A stretch of 64,000 nucleotides of DNA from Bacteroidales bacterium UBA1680 (GTDB taxonomy: Bacteria; Bacteroidota; Bacteroidia; Bacteroidales; UBA932): positions 124,001 through 188,000 of the forward strand of contig DCKG01000022.1 in assembly GCA_002320605.1 (NCBI GenBank), in the 5' to 3' direction. The notes below the pieces were generated by a model. That model was not told the origin of the DNA. It ran no database searches and saw nothing but the letters and a program-made list of their open reading frames with translations. The translations under genes and the position numbers were made by a program. Below, piece after piece: positions 7,327 to 16,635 of the stretch (position 1 is its first letter; each line of letters opens with the position of its first letter).

Positions 7327-9738
7327 ATGAATATGAAAAAGATATTTACGATAATAGCCTCCCTGGCCCTCGTATTCTCAGTTTATGCCCAGGATGCCAG
7401 ACAAAGGACGACAGAAACCATAGTCGCCGACGTGCTGGCTGCAATGCCGGCGCAAAATGCTTCACAGTTTAATGAGCAGATGAAGGATTTGGCTGCCGCA
7501 GCGCCTGAATCAATTATCAAAGTAGCTAGGATGATGAAGCCTGCCGGCGAGGGAGTGAGGAACAGCATTTATGAATATGCCCTCAGCGGGGTTGTAAGTT
7601 ATGTGACGGATCCTGCCCACAAAGATAATGCGACGAACGTGCTCATGGGCTTGCAGCAGGCTGCCGAAGCTTGCTCAGATGCTACGAACAAGGCTTTCCT
7701 AGAGTCTTTGGAAAGATACCTCAAACCGGCGGAGGAGAATCCTCTTATTCCTTTCCAGCTTGTCAAAGACCCTAAGAAGACGGATTCTGTTCAAGACAGA
7801 TGCGCTGCTGCCAGGATATGCATCGAGACCTATCCGGAGGCTAAAGGAATGAAGCTTCTTAGAGATGCTCTGAAGGATGAGAATATTCAGTACAGGAATG
7901 CTGTCCTGGGCTATGCTACCGCCAAATACGGAACTGAGACCATGGCCCCGATGCTCATCAAGACATATCCAAAAGCGTCTGCCGGGACCAAAACCGACCT
8001 TCTTAACTGGTTTGGCAACAATAAAATAGCTTCAGCGGCTGACATAGTCTCCGGAGCGATGGCTGAAGATGGAGACCTTGCTGCGGCTGCGATTTGCGCT
8101 GCGGGAAAAATCGGTGGCGAGAAATTAGGAAAAGAACTTATTAATATATTGGGCAGCGCTGATTTAGCAAAATCCGCAGAGGCCCTAACTGCTCTCAAAT
8201 CATTCAAGGGAGACATTCAGGATGAGGTCGTCAATGCTCTCGGAAGCGCCGCGAGCACGGAAGGCTTGATGGACCTAGCAGCGGCTAGGAGAATGTCAAA
8301 AGCTTACCCTGCCATATTCAAGGAATATCAAAGGGGTGAGGCAAATGCTGCGAAATACCTTGCAGGGGTTGTCGGAACGCAGAATATTCAAGAAATCGGG
8401 AATGCCCTGGCAACAGCTAAAAGCAATGTTCCTGAGCTTCAGAATGCATTGTATTCATGCATCCACACTTTTGCCCCGCAGGAGCAATATTCCCAGGTGA
8501 AGTCCCTCATTGACAAGGTTTCAGCAAAGGATAATTTCTATGCCGTGCTGGCACGTACAGGCACCGACCTAGCCGTAGAGGATCTCAATAAGGCATATTC
8601 AAATGGGTCTCAGGCCGCATTGAATGGTCTGCTGGAGATTAACAATTTCAAGGCAGCTCCTATCCTTATGAATATAGCGAAGTCTGATGCATCCAAGATC
8701 GGCACAGTGCTTCCACGATACATCGACCAAGTGAATGCCTATGAGCAGAATCTGGATAAGAAACGCTTCGACTTGAAGGATGCTTTAGAGATCGCAAATA
8801 CAAAGGCATTGAAAATCAAGGCATTGAATGCCCTGGCTGGCATCCCTACGATGAAGGCATTCCTCCTTGCCGGGCAGTATCTTGACGATAAGGATGCTTC
8901 CTATGCCGCTGCTAATGCCGTGAAGAACATCGCAAACAAGACCACAGAGGAAATCAATTACGCAGATTACTCCGCAAACCTCGAAAAGGCTGCGAAGGTG
9001 TTCAGTTCCACTGGCAATGCTGATGATGGATATGCCGTTAAAGAAATCGAGACCCTGCTGTCGAAGGCTCATCAGTCTTCCCCTGTGAGCCAGCTGACAG
9101 AGGAAGAGAAGAAGCAAGGTTTCGAGATGTTATTCGATGGAACTAATCTGGACAAGTTCCAAGGCGACAAAGAAGGCTACACCCCGGTGAATGGATTAAT
9201 CCAAGTTTCGGCTGGGTATGGCAGCACCGGCAATCTTTACACCCTTAAAGAATACCGCAATTTCGTTTACCGTTTCGAGTTCCGCTTTACGAAAGAGGGT
9301 GCGAACAATGGCGTGGGCATAAGGACTCCTCAGGGAGTAGATGCCGCCTACCATGGAATGTGCGAGGTGCAGATTCTCGACCATGACGCTCCTATGTACG
9401 CTGACCTGCACGAGTATCAGGTACATGGCTCTGTCTACGGAGTCATCCCGGCAAAGAGGGTCAAGCATAAGCCTCTGGGTGAGTGGGAGACAGAGGAAAT
9501 ACGCGTCGAGGGCAATCATGTGAAAGTGACCGTAAATGGAGAAGTGATCGTGGACGGAGACGTTCGCAAGGCTTGCAAAGGACACAATGTGGCTCCTGAT
9601 GGTGGCAATGTCAATCCATACACCGTAGACCATAAAAACCATCCGGGCATGTTCAACAAGAAAGGCTATGTGTCTTTCTGCGGCCATGGCGAAGGGGTTG
9701 AGCTCAGAAACGTGAGGATTCTAGATTTAGGCGATTGA
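7327..9738 (+). CDS. Secreted HEAT-repeat protein with C-terminal DUF1080 domain
   Basis: 803 aa with a signal peptide ending near VYAQ. From about residue 25 to 570 it is a run of Ala/Leu-rich paired helices typical of HEAT-like repeats (for example YRNAVLGYATAKYG and AAAAICAAGKIGG). From about residue 598 it becomes a DUF1080 / concanavalin-like domain: GFEMLFDGTNLDKFQG at the start, then GVGIRTPQGVDAAYHGMCEVQILD and a C-terminal GVELRNVRILDLG. DUF1080 is associated with 3-keto-disaccharide hydrolysis. The gene lies 9 bases after the exported oxidoreductase and should act with it. Translation may start at 7327 or at the second ATG, two codons on; the ATGAATATGAA context recurs at other genes here. 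Confidence 0.83.
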   Translation: MNMKKIFTIIASLALVFSVYAQDARQRTTETIVADVLAAMPAQNASQFNEQMKDLAAAAPESIIKVARMMKPAGEGVRNSIYEYALSGVVSYVTDPAHKDNATNVLMGLQQAAEACSDATNKAFLESLERYLKPAEENPLIPFQLVKDPKKTDSVQDRCAAARICIETYPEAKGMKLLRDALKDENIQYRNAVLGYATAKYGTETMAPMLIKTYPKASAGTKTDLLNWFGNNKIASAADIVSGAMAEDGDLAAAAICAAGKIGGEKLGKELINILGSADLAKSAEALTALKSFKGDIQDEVVNALGSAASTEGLMDLAAARRMSKAYPAIFKEYQRGEANAAKYLAGVVGTQNIQEIGNALATAKSNVPELQNALYSCIHTFAPQEQYSQVKSLIDKVSAKDNFYAVLARTGTDLAVEDLNKAYSNGSQAALNGLLEINNFKAAPILMNIAKSDASKIGTVLPRYIDQVNAYEQNLDKKRFDLKDALEIANTKALKIKALNALAGIPTMKAFLLAGQYLDDKDASYAAANAVKNIANKTTEEINYADYSANLEKAAKVFSSTGNADDGYAVKEIETLLSKAHQSSPVSQLTEEEKKQGFEMLFDGTNLDKFQGDKEGYTPVNGLIQVSAGYGSTGNLYTLKEYRNFVYRFEFRFTKEGANNGVGIRTPQGVDAAYHGMCEVQILDHDAPMYADLHEYQVHGSVYGVIPAKRVKHKPLGEWETEEIRVEGNHVKVTVNGEVIVDGDVRKACKGHNVAPDGGNVNPYTVDHKNHPGMFNKKGYVSFCGHGEGVELRNVRILDLGD

Positions 9739-9796
9739 TTGCCTTAGCTGGCTTTAAATTGACCGAGAATTTTAGCAAATATTTCAAATATATTCA

Positions 9797-9804
9797 TATC
9801 TTTG
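9797..9804 (+). promoter_or_regulatory. -7 element before the thioredoxin-like lipoprotein
   Basis: TATCTTTG, a perfect TAnnTTTG box, 30 bases before the start at 9834. The upstream box at 9771-9774 is TTTA at slightly long spacing, so the -33 element is weak. Confidence 0.5.
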
Positions 9805-9833
9805 CGGCGATATTTGTACTTAGTTTTAACTTA

Positions 9834-10898
9834 ATGAATATGAAACAGAAAGCATTGTTTTTGGCGGCTGTCGCCACACTTGCTGCGGCCGCTTGCTCAA
9901 ACCCGAAAGTTTCTGAAACAACTCTAATAAAGGGTACAGTAGCAGATTCAATCTCCTCTATAGAAATCAAGATGCCAGCAGCACAATTCGACACCGTAGT
10001 GCCTGTTACCAATGGCAAATTCAAAGTCGTGATGCCTACGAACAAGACGACGATGGCTATGTTTACTGCGGGGAAGGTATCGGCTCGTTTCATCCCTGAC
10101 GGAACACCTCTCACAGTTAACGTTGATTCAATCAATGTGACGTTCACATCAAAATACCCAGAGCTTTCTTCTCAGACTCTCTATAAAGAGTACACTGATG
10201 CCAATAAGGCTCTTGGCGAGCAGTTCAAGAAAGAATATGATGCAGTCGCTTCCGACGAGAATGCCGTAGATGCCCTCTATGACAAGTTTCGGGCAATCTC
10301 TGATTCTCTTAACAAGGCATATCTGGCAAAGAAAGACAACAGCTTCGTGACGGAGATGGTTCTTCAGAACCTTCAATATTCCCTCACCCCTGCGGAGATG
10401 GATTCTGCTCTGAATACGCTGGACACTGCTCTCGCAAACCGTCCGGCCATCGTAGCAATGAAGAAAGTAGCTGCCAGCCAGATGGCCACCGCTGAAGGCA
10501 AAATGTTCACTGATTTCGAAGTTGAAGGCAAGAAACTCTCAGACTATGTAGGTAAAGGCAAATACATGCTGGTTGACTTCTGGGCTTCATGGTGCGGCCC
10601 ATGCAAGAAGGAAATTCCTAACATCAAGAACGTTTACGAGAAATATCATGGGGACGATTTCGATGTCCTGAGCGTTGCAGTGTGGGATAAGCCGGAAGAA
10701 ACCGTTGACACGGCAAAGGTTTACGGCGTAAACTGGAACCAAATCATTAATGCTCAGAAGATACCTACTGACATTTATGGCATCCAGGGCATTCCGCACA
10801 TCATTCTGTTCGGGCCGGATGGCACCATCCTCAAGAGAGACCTTCGTGGCGAAGACATCGAGAAGACTGTCGCAGGATACGTTCAGGCAAAGAGATAA
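9834..10898 (+). CDS. Thioredoxin-like lipoprotein (TlpA/ResA type, DUF4369-like N-terminus)
   Basis: 354 aa. The start at 9834 was chosen because it gives a lipoprotein signal with the lipobox cysteine in AAAACSNPK; the frame is open further upstream but runs through the promoter. The N-terminal part (about 25-210) resembles the DUF4369 domain common in Bacteroidota thioredoxin-like proteins. The C-terminal thioredoxin fold carries the CxxC active site in DFWASWCGPCKKEIP (near residue 255) and a cis-proline in GIPHIILF. It is likely a periplasmic, membrane-anchored disulfide reductase for cytochrome c or envelope proteins. It is followed after 2 bases by uvrC, so the two probably share a transcript. 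Confidence 0.86.
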   Translation: MNMKQKALFLAAVATLAAAACSNPKVSETTLIKGTVADSISSIEIKMPAAQFDTVVPVTNGKFKVVMPTNKTTMAMFTAGKVSARFIPDGTPLTVNVDSINVTFTSKYPELSSQTLYKEYTDANKALGEQFKKEYDAVASDENAVDALYDKFRAISDSLNKAYLAKKDNSFVTEMVLQNLQYSLTPAEMDSALNTLDTALANRPAIVAMKKVAASQMATAEGKMFTDFEVEGKKLSDYVGKGKYMLVDFWASWCGPCKKEIPNIKNVYEKYHGDDFDVLSVAVWDKPEETVDTAKVYGVNWNQIINAQKIPTDIYGIQGIPHIILFGPDGTILKRDLRGEDIEKTVAGYVQAKR

Positions 10899-10900
10899 TT

Positions 10901-12709
10901 TTGGCGGAAGATAAGAAACTAAGCGTCAGGGAAAAGATTCCCCTGTTTCCACATTCCCCGGGGGTGTATCGTTATTACGATTCCTCGGGGAAAGTCATCT
11001 ATGTAGGCAAGGCCAAGGATTTGCACAAGAGGGTGGCGCAGTATTTCGTGCCGCCGGAAAGACTGAATGTCAAGACGCGACTCCTCGTTTCCAAGATAGC
11101 AGATGTCCAGTTCTCGGTGGTGAACTCCGAAGCAGACGCCTTGCTGCTGGAGAACAACCTGATAAAGCACTACAAGCCCCACTACAACATATTGCTAAAG
11201 GACTCTAAGACTTATCCTTGGATAGTCATCACGAATGACTTATTTCCGAAGATTTATCTCACTCGCAGGGTGGATCGTAGCAAGGGCACGTATTATGGGC
11301 CTTATAGTTCGGTCAAAAACGTGAATTACCTGCTGGACTTCTTTAGAAAGAATTATCCTATCCGCTCCTGCAACTTGAAGCTCGCTAGCGATGCCATTCT
11401 GCACGGGAAATTCAGGCCGTGCCTGGATTATCACATAGGCCGCTGCAAGGGATGCTGCATAGGAGGCATAAGCGTAAAAGAATATGCCGCCAACATCAAT
11501 GAAATCGTACGCCTGTTGAAAGGGGGGGTGAATGAGATAATAAAGGAATATGAGAACGCCATGAAGCAGGCTGCCTCTGAGCTTCGTTTCGAGGATGCGC
11601 AAGTCTATAAGAATAGAATCGATGCCTTGAAGAAGCATTATGCTCATTCCATCATTTCCTCGGCCACAGACACATCGGTGGACGTGTTTTCATTGGTCAT
11701 CGATGGGACGGAGGCCTTCGGAAATTTCCTTCGGGTTCGTGGCGGCGCCGTCATTCAATCTCTCAATCTTGGTTTCAAGATGAACATAGAGGAAGAGGCA
11801 GGGGCTGTCCTGAGCACATTCATCGCAGAAATAGAGTCAAAGTTCGGCGCTCTGGCCAAAGAAGTCATCGTGCCGTTCCTGCCTGACGTAGAGATTGATG
11901 GAGTGGAATTCAAGATCCCTGTACGAGGAGACAAGCTGGCGCTTCTGGAATTGAGTGAGAAGAATGCTCGTGAATATCTTTTCAATTCCATCAAGCAGAA
12001 GCAGCATACTGATCCTGATGAGTATAAACGAATGGTGCTGGAAGATTTGCAGAAGGCCCTTGGCATGAAAGAACTTCCTAAGCACATCGAGTGCTTCGAT
12101 AACTCCAATATCCAAGGGACTAATCCGGTAGGTTCCTGCGTGGTTTTCCGTGACGGAGAGCCTTCCAAGAAGGAATATCGCAAATTCAAGATAAAGACCG
12201 TCGTAGGCGCCGATGACTTTGCGTCCATGAAGGAAATAGTGAATAGGAGATATTCAAGAATGCTTGAGGAAGCTCCTGACGACCTGCCGCAGCTGATTGT
12301 GATTGATGGTGGTAAAGGGCAGCTGGGAATGGCCTACGAGGCTCTTTGCGAGCTGAGCATCCAGGACCGCCTCATGGTGGTTGGCCTTGCCAAGAGAATG
12401 GAGCTTGTGATCAGGGTGAACGATCCGTATCCTTTGTTTCTTGACCGGAACTCCCAAGCGCTGAAGGTTCTGATGCATATTCGCGATGAGGCTCACCGCT
12501 TCGGCATCACCTTTCACCGCAGCTTGCGAAGCAAGTCTCAGATACAAAGTGCTTTGCGAGAAATCAAAGGAGTGGGAGAGCAGACTGAGCGGAGGCTTCT
12601 GATGCGCTATGGCTCTGTCGCCAGGATAGCGGCAGCTCCACTTGATGACTTGTCATCTATGGTGCCTCGACCACTTGCAGAGAGCATATTAAAGGCTTTG
12701 AACTCTTAA
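10901..12709 (+). CDS. uvrC: Excinuclease ABC subunit C
   Basis: 602 aa, usual length. UvrC makes the two incisions of nucleotide excision repair with UvrA and UvrB. The N-terminal GIY-YIG nuclease is seen in SPGVYRYYDSSGKVIYVGKAKDL. A UVR segment (LRFEDAQVYKNRIDAL) lies near residue 230, the RNase H-like nuclease core in HIECFDNSNIQGTNPVGS near residue 395, and a helix-hairpin-helix region at the C-terminus (IKGVGEQTERRLL). The start is TTG; no ATG or GTG lies at a suitable place before the conserved N-terminus. It begins 2 bases after the preceding lipoprotein gene. Confidence 0.96.
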   Translation: MAEDKKLSVREKIPLFPHSPGVYRYYDSSGKVIYVGKAKDLHKRVAQYFVPPERLNVKTRLLVSKIADVQFSVVNSEADALLLENNLIKHYKPHYNILLKDSKTYPWIVITNDLFPKIYLTRRVDRSKGTYYGPYSSVKNVNYLLDFFRKNYPIRSCNLKLASDAILHGKFRPCLDYHIGRCKGCCIGGISVKEYAANINEIVRLLKGGVNEIIKEYENAMKQAASELRFEDAQVYKNRIDALKKHYAHSIISSATDTSVDVFSLVIDGTEAFGNFLRVRGGAVIQSLNLGFKMNIEEEAGAVLSTFIAEIESKFGALAKEVIVPFLPDVEIDGVEFKIPVRGDKLALLELSEKNAREYLFNSIKQKQHTDPDEYKRMVLEDLQKALGMKELPKHIECFDNSNIQGTNPVGSCVVFRDGEPSKKEYRKFKIKTVVGADDFASMKEIVNRRYSRMLEEAPDDLPQLIVIDGGKGQLGMAYEALCELSIQDRLMVVGLAKRMELVIRVNDPYPLFLDRNSQALKVLMHIRDEAHRFGITFHRSLRSKSQIQSALREIKGVGEQTERRLLMRYGSVARIAAAPLDDLSSMVPRPLAESILKALNS

Positions 12710-12733
12710 TTCTGATTTTTCAGCCATTCTGTT

Positions 12734-12764
12734 TTTGACCCATGTCTGTTTTTGGGTATCTTTG
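12734..12764 (+). promoter_or_regulatory. Promoter of dnaE
   Basis: TTTG at 12734-12737, 19 bases, then TATCTTTG at 12757-12764. Both boxes are perfect at the preferred spacing, 21 bases before the dnaE start. Confidence 0.85.
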
Positions 12765-12785
12765 TATTTCAAAAACACGACAGCA

Positions 12786-15700
12786 ATGGCATTCGTTCAC
12801 CTTCACGTACATACGCAGTATTCAATTCTTGACGGCCTATCGTCCATAGAAACCCTGTTCAACAGGGCAGAAGAGATGGGCATGCCGGCCTTAGCCATAA
12901 CGGACCATGGCAATATGTATGGAGTGAAAGAGTTCCTGAAATTCGCCGGAAAGCATAAAGATGCCGATGGCAATTACAAGGTGAAGCCAATCATCGGTTG
13001 CGAGGTCTATGTCACGAGGCACTACGATTATCATGAGAAACGTCAGGGCTACTATCACCTGATCCTGCTCGCCAAGAACTACGAAGGCTATAAGAATCTG
13101 GTGAAAATCGTGTCTGAAGGACACACGGAAGGTCTTTATTATGGCAAGCCAAGAGTGTCGCACGAAGTGCTGGAGAAATATCACGAGAACCTTATATGCT
13201 CTTCGGCCTGCATCGCTGGAGAAATCCCTCAAGACATACTCGCTGGCAATCTGGATGCTGCGAAAGATGCCATTAAATGGCACCAAAAGGTCTTCGGAGA
13301 CGATTATTATCTGGAAGTCATGCTGCATAAGACCGAGGTCCCAGGGCTATCACTCGAGGTTTATGACTATCAGAAGCAATATAATGAAGTCCTATTTCAA
13401 CTGGCCTCTGAACTTGGCGTGAAGGTAATCGCGACGAATGACGTACATTTCGTGAATAAGGACGACGGCCCGGCACATGACCATCTGATTTGCCTGAATA
13501 CTGGAAAAAAACTGGCGGATTCCGACAGGTTGCATTATACCCAGCAGGAATACTTGAAGAGCGAGGATGAAATGGCTGCCCTGTTCCCTGACCATCCAGA
13601 GGCCCTCGCCAACACGCTTGAGGTTGCGGATAAAGTGGAGGCATATTCAATAGACCGCGACCCGGTGCTGCCTAAGTTCGATCTTGGCGAGGAGTTTCTC
13701 TCGCACATAGACGCTTATCTGGAGAAATACAAGGACGTAATAGATTCTGGCCGAAATGATAAGAAGGGCAATTACAGAGGCGATGAGTTCTGTAATTCGG
13801 TCGCATATCTGTGCGAATTGTGCTACAAGGGCGCTGAAAAACGTTATGGCACCCCCCTCGATAAGGAACATGCGGACAGAATTGACTTTGAGCTGAAAAC
13901 CATCTGCAGGATGGGCTACCCGGACTATTTCCTTATTGTGCAGGACTATATCGGCGCACATCGTCGCGAAGGCTACATGGTAGGACCTGGACGTGGTTCC
14001 GCAGCTGGTTCGGTAGTTGCTTACTGCTTGGGAATCACGAATATAGATCCTATCAAGTACGACCTCCTGTTCGAGCGTTTCCTGAATCCGGATCGTATCT
14101 CCATGCCGGATATCGACGTGGATTTCGAAGACATAAATGCTGCCCACCGCTACGTGGTGAAGAAATATGGCGAAAAGAACGTCTCCAGAGTAATTACTTT
14201 CGGCACCATGCTGGCAAAGGGTGCCATCAAAGATGTTGCGAGGGTGGAGGACCTACCTCTGGCCGATTCGACCTGGCTTGCTGGACTCGTGCCTGACCGA
14301 CTGTCTGAAATGAAGGAGAAGGAATATCCTTTCAATCCAAAATTCGATACGCTCCTTCCGGGTTTCAAGTCTTTCCAGAAAGAGGCAGAGGTCGAAGATC
14401 CTGACAATCCTGACCAGAAGAGGAAAGAGATGAAGTGGTTCCAGAGGGGCATGGAGGAGACTCCAGTGAAAATAACCCTGAAGAATTGCTACAGGCTAGT
14501 GCCAGCCTTAAAAGATGCATACGAGAACGGTACCGACCAGATTAAATCTGTCCTGAGATTCGCCGAGAAACTTGAGGGCAGCATCCGTCAGGTCGGAATG
14601 CATGCTTGCGCCACCATAATAGGCCGCGGAGACCTTACCGATTATCTGCCAATGTGCCTCTCAGTGGATAAGGAAACAGGCAAATTGGTCCGCACATCGC
14701 AGTACGATGGCCATTACATCGAGGAAGTAGGCATGCTGAAAATGGACTTCCTTGGGCTGAACACGCTTTCCATAATCCATAAGTGCCTAGACAGCATAAA
14801 GCAGACTCACAGGGAGACGATTGACATCGAAGCCATACCGATTGACGATAAAGAAACTTACGAGCTCTATGGTCGTGGCGATACCGACAATGTGTTCCAG
14901 TTCGAGTCTCCTGGAATGAAGCAGTGGCTGCAGAGGCTTCATCCAGAGAGGTTTGAGGACCTCATAGCCATGAATGCCCTTTATCGTCCAGGCCCAATGG
15001 ACTATATTCCTGATTTCGTCGACAGAAAATTAGGATTGAAGCCTATCGAATACGATCTTCCAGAGATGGAGGAATATCTTGAAGACACTTATGGGGTTAC
15101 GGTTTATCAAGAGCAGGTCATGCTGCTCTCGCAGAAACTGGCAGGATTTACAAAGGGACAGGCGGACAAGCTTCGTAAGGCCATGGGAAAGAAGCAGATA
15201 TCCACGCTGGAAGAGCTTCGCGACAAGTTCATGGAAGGAGGGGAGAAGAATGGTCATCCGGACAAGATGCTGGACAAAATCTGGAAAGACTGGGAGAAGT
15301 TCGCTTCTTATGCTTTCAATAAATCTCATGCGACTTGCTATGCATGGGTTTCGTACCAGACCGGCTGGCTGAAATGCCACTACACTGCGGAATTCCTTGC
15401 GGCGAACCTGTCTTGCAACTTATCCAACATGACTGAGATCAAGAAGATCCTTTCAGACTGCAAGGCTCACAAAATCAAGGTGCTGTGCCCGGACGTGAAC
15501 GAGTCGGACAAGGAATTCACGGTGAATAAGGATGGGAACATACGTTACGGTCTTGCCGGAATGAAAGGTTTTGGCTCCAATGTGGTGGATGCAATAATCT
15601 CAGAGCGAGAGAAAAAAGGTCCTTACAAAGATTTGTTCGATTTCGTTGAACGACTGGACGGAATCTTAAACCGCAAATCGCTTGAGACGCTGATATATTC

Positions 15701-16595
15701 AGGAGCCCTTGACTCATTCGGCTACAGCAAGAAGCAATATTTCCTGCCGTGCCAGAATGGGGAGCAGTTCATCGACGAACTTGCGAAATATGCCACACGC
15801 TTCAGCCAGGACAGCATGGATGCTTCTTCTTCCTTGTTCGGCGATGCAGAAGAATTCAAGCCGCAGCGTCCAGAGATTCCTGCGATGGTAGGCGAGGAAG
15901 ATGTGATGGATTTGCTTCAGAAGGAGAAAGAGATAGTAGGAATATACATTTCCGCCCATCCGCTCGACAGGTACCAGTTCGAGATGGAAAACTTTACGAA
16001 TATGGAGCTGCAAAGCCTTCAGGGCGCTATCGCATACTGTGAGGCTAAGCGCACCACAAAGAAACTGATGGTGGCTGGCTTAGTGACGGAATGCAGCACT
16101 GGCACCACGAAGAGTGGCAAGCCGTATGCGAAGGCCATTCTGGAGGACTACAGCGGGAATTACGAGTTCCGTTTCTTCGGCAAAGACTACGAAGCCTACA
16201 TGAGCTATCTGCAGCCACATGCCTGCCTTTTCCTTGAAGGGGATATTGAAGAACGGTACCGTGTCCGCCAGGACGATAACGGTCAGGTGACGGCAGCCCC
16301 ATACGATTTCAGGGTGAAGAAGATGATGCTGCTGGGCAATGTGGCAGAGACAATGATGAGCGGCTGCTCTTTGGGGCTGACGACCTCGATGCTGACGGAT
16401 AAATTCAGGAAGAGCCTTACGAATATATTGAAGGCTAATTCTGGAAAAATTCCTCTGGAAATGAAGCTTTTCGATCCGAAGACGAAATTCACCATCAGTT
16501 TCCACTCTAAGAAATATTTCGTCACAGTCACTACCGACTTCGTGAGCGAGCTGGAGTCTATCGGCATCAGCTGTCATCCTATGTTGCGGCATTAG
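12786..16595 (+). CDS. dnaE: DNA polymerase III subunit alpha
   Basis: 1269 aa replicative polymerase. It opens with the PHP domain (FVHLHVHTQYSILDG). The family C polymerase catalytic aspartates are in MPDIDVDFED near residue 447, and the palm also contains GPGRGSAAGSVVAYCLGIT. Later conserved blocks are FQFESPGMKQWL, ALYRPGPMDYIPDF and SYAFNKSHATCYAW. A helix-hairpin-helix and OB-fold region closes the protein. The start at 12786 was chosen because the upstream in-frame extension overlaps the promoter and lacks homology. Monocistronic, with a strong promoter. Confidence 0.96.
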   Translation: MAFVHLHVHTQYSILDGLSSIETLFNRAEEMGMPALAITDHGNMYGVKEFLKFAGKHKDADGNYKVKPIIGCEVYVTRHYDYHEKRQGYYHLILLAKNYEGYKNLVKIVSEGHTEGLYYGKPRVSHEVLEKYHENLICSSACIAGEIPQDILAGNLDAAKDAIKWHQKVFGDDYYLEVMLHKTEVPGLSLEVYDYQKQYNEVLFQLASELGVKVIATNDVHFVNKDDGPAHDHLICLNTGKKLADSDRLHYTQQEYLKSEDEMAALFPDHPEALANTLEVADKVEAYSIDRDPVLPKFDLGEEFLSHIDAYLEKYKDVIDSGRNDKKGNYRGDEFCNSVAYLCELCYKGAEKRYGTPLDKEHADRIDFELKTICRMGYPDYFLIVQDYIGAHRREGYMVGPGRGSAAGSVVAYCLGITNIDPIKYDLLFERFLNPDRISMPDIDVDFEDINAAHRYVVKKYGEKNVSRVITFGTMLAKGAIKDVARVEDLPLADSTWLAGLVPDRLSEMKEKEYPFNPKFDTLLPGFKSFQKEAEVEDPDNPDQKRKEMKWFQRGMEETPVKITLKNCYRLVPALKDAYENGTDQIKSVLRFAEKLEGSIRQVGMHACATIIGRGDLTDYLPMCLSVDKETGKLVRTSQYDGHYIEEVGMLKMDFLGLNTLSIIHKCLDSIKQTHRETIDIEAIPIDDKETYELYGRGDTDNVFQFESPGMKQWLQRLHPERFEDLIAMNALYRPGPMDYIPDFVDRKLGLKPIEYDLPEMEEYLEDTYGVTVYQEQVMLLSQKLAGFTKGQADKLRKAMGKKQISTLEELRDKFMEGGEKNGHPDKMLDKIWKDWEKFASYAFNKSHATCYAWVSYQTGWLKCHYTAEFLAANLSCNLSNMTEIKKILSDCKAHKIKVLCPDVNESDKEFTVNKDGNIRYGLAGMKGFGSNVVDAIISEREKKGPYKDLFDFVERLDGILNRKSLETLIYSGALDSFGYSKKQYFLPCQNGEQFIDELAKYATRFSQDSMDASSSLFGDAEEFKPQRPEIPAMVGEEDVMDLLQKEKEIVGIYISAHPLDRYQFEMENFTNMELQSLQGAIAYCEAKRTTKKLMVAGLVTECSTGTTKSGKPYAKAILEDYSGNYEFRFFGKDYEAYMSYLQPHACLFLEGDIEERYRVRQDDNGQVTAAPYDFRVKKMMLLGNVAETMMSGCSLGLTTSMLTDKFRKSLTNILKANSGKIPLEMKLFDPKTKFTISFHSKKYFVTVTTDFVSELESIGISCHPMLRH

Positions 16596-16635
16596 GCAAA
16601 GAATGTTATATTCAATATATTAATATATCATATTC

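Noticed and set aside
9735..9833. N-terminal extension of the thioredoxin-like lipoprotein
   Set aside because: It covers the promoter and displaces the lipoprotein signal; the start at 9834 fits better.
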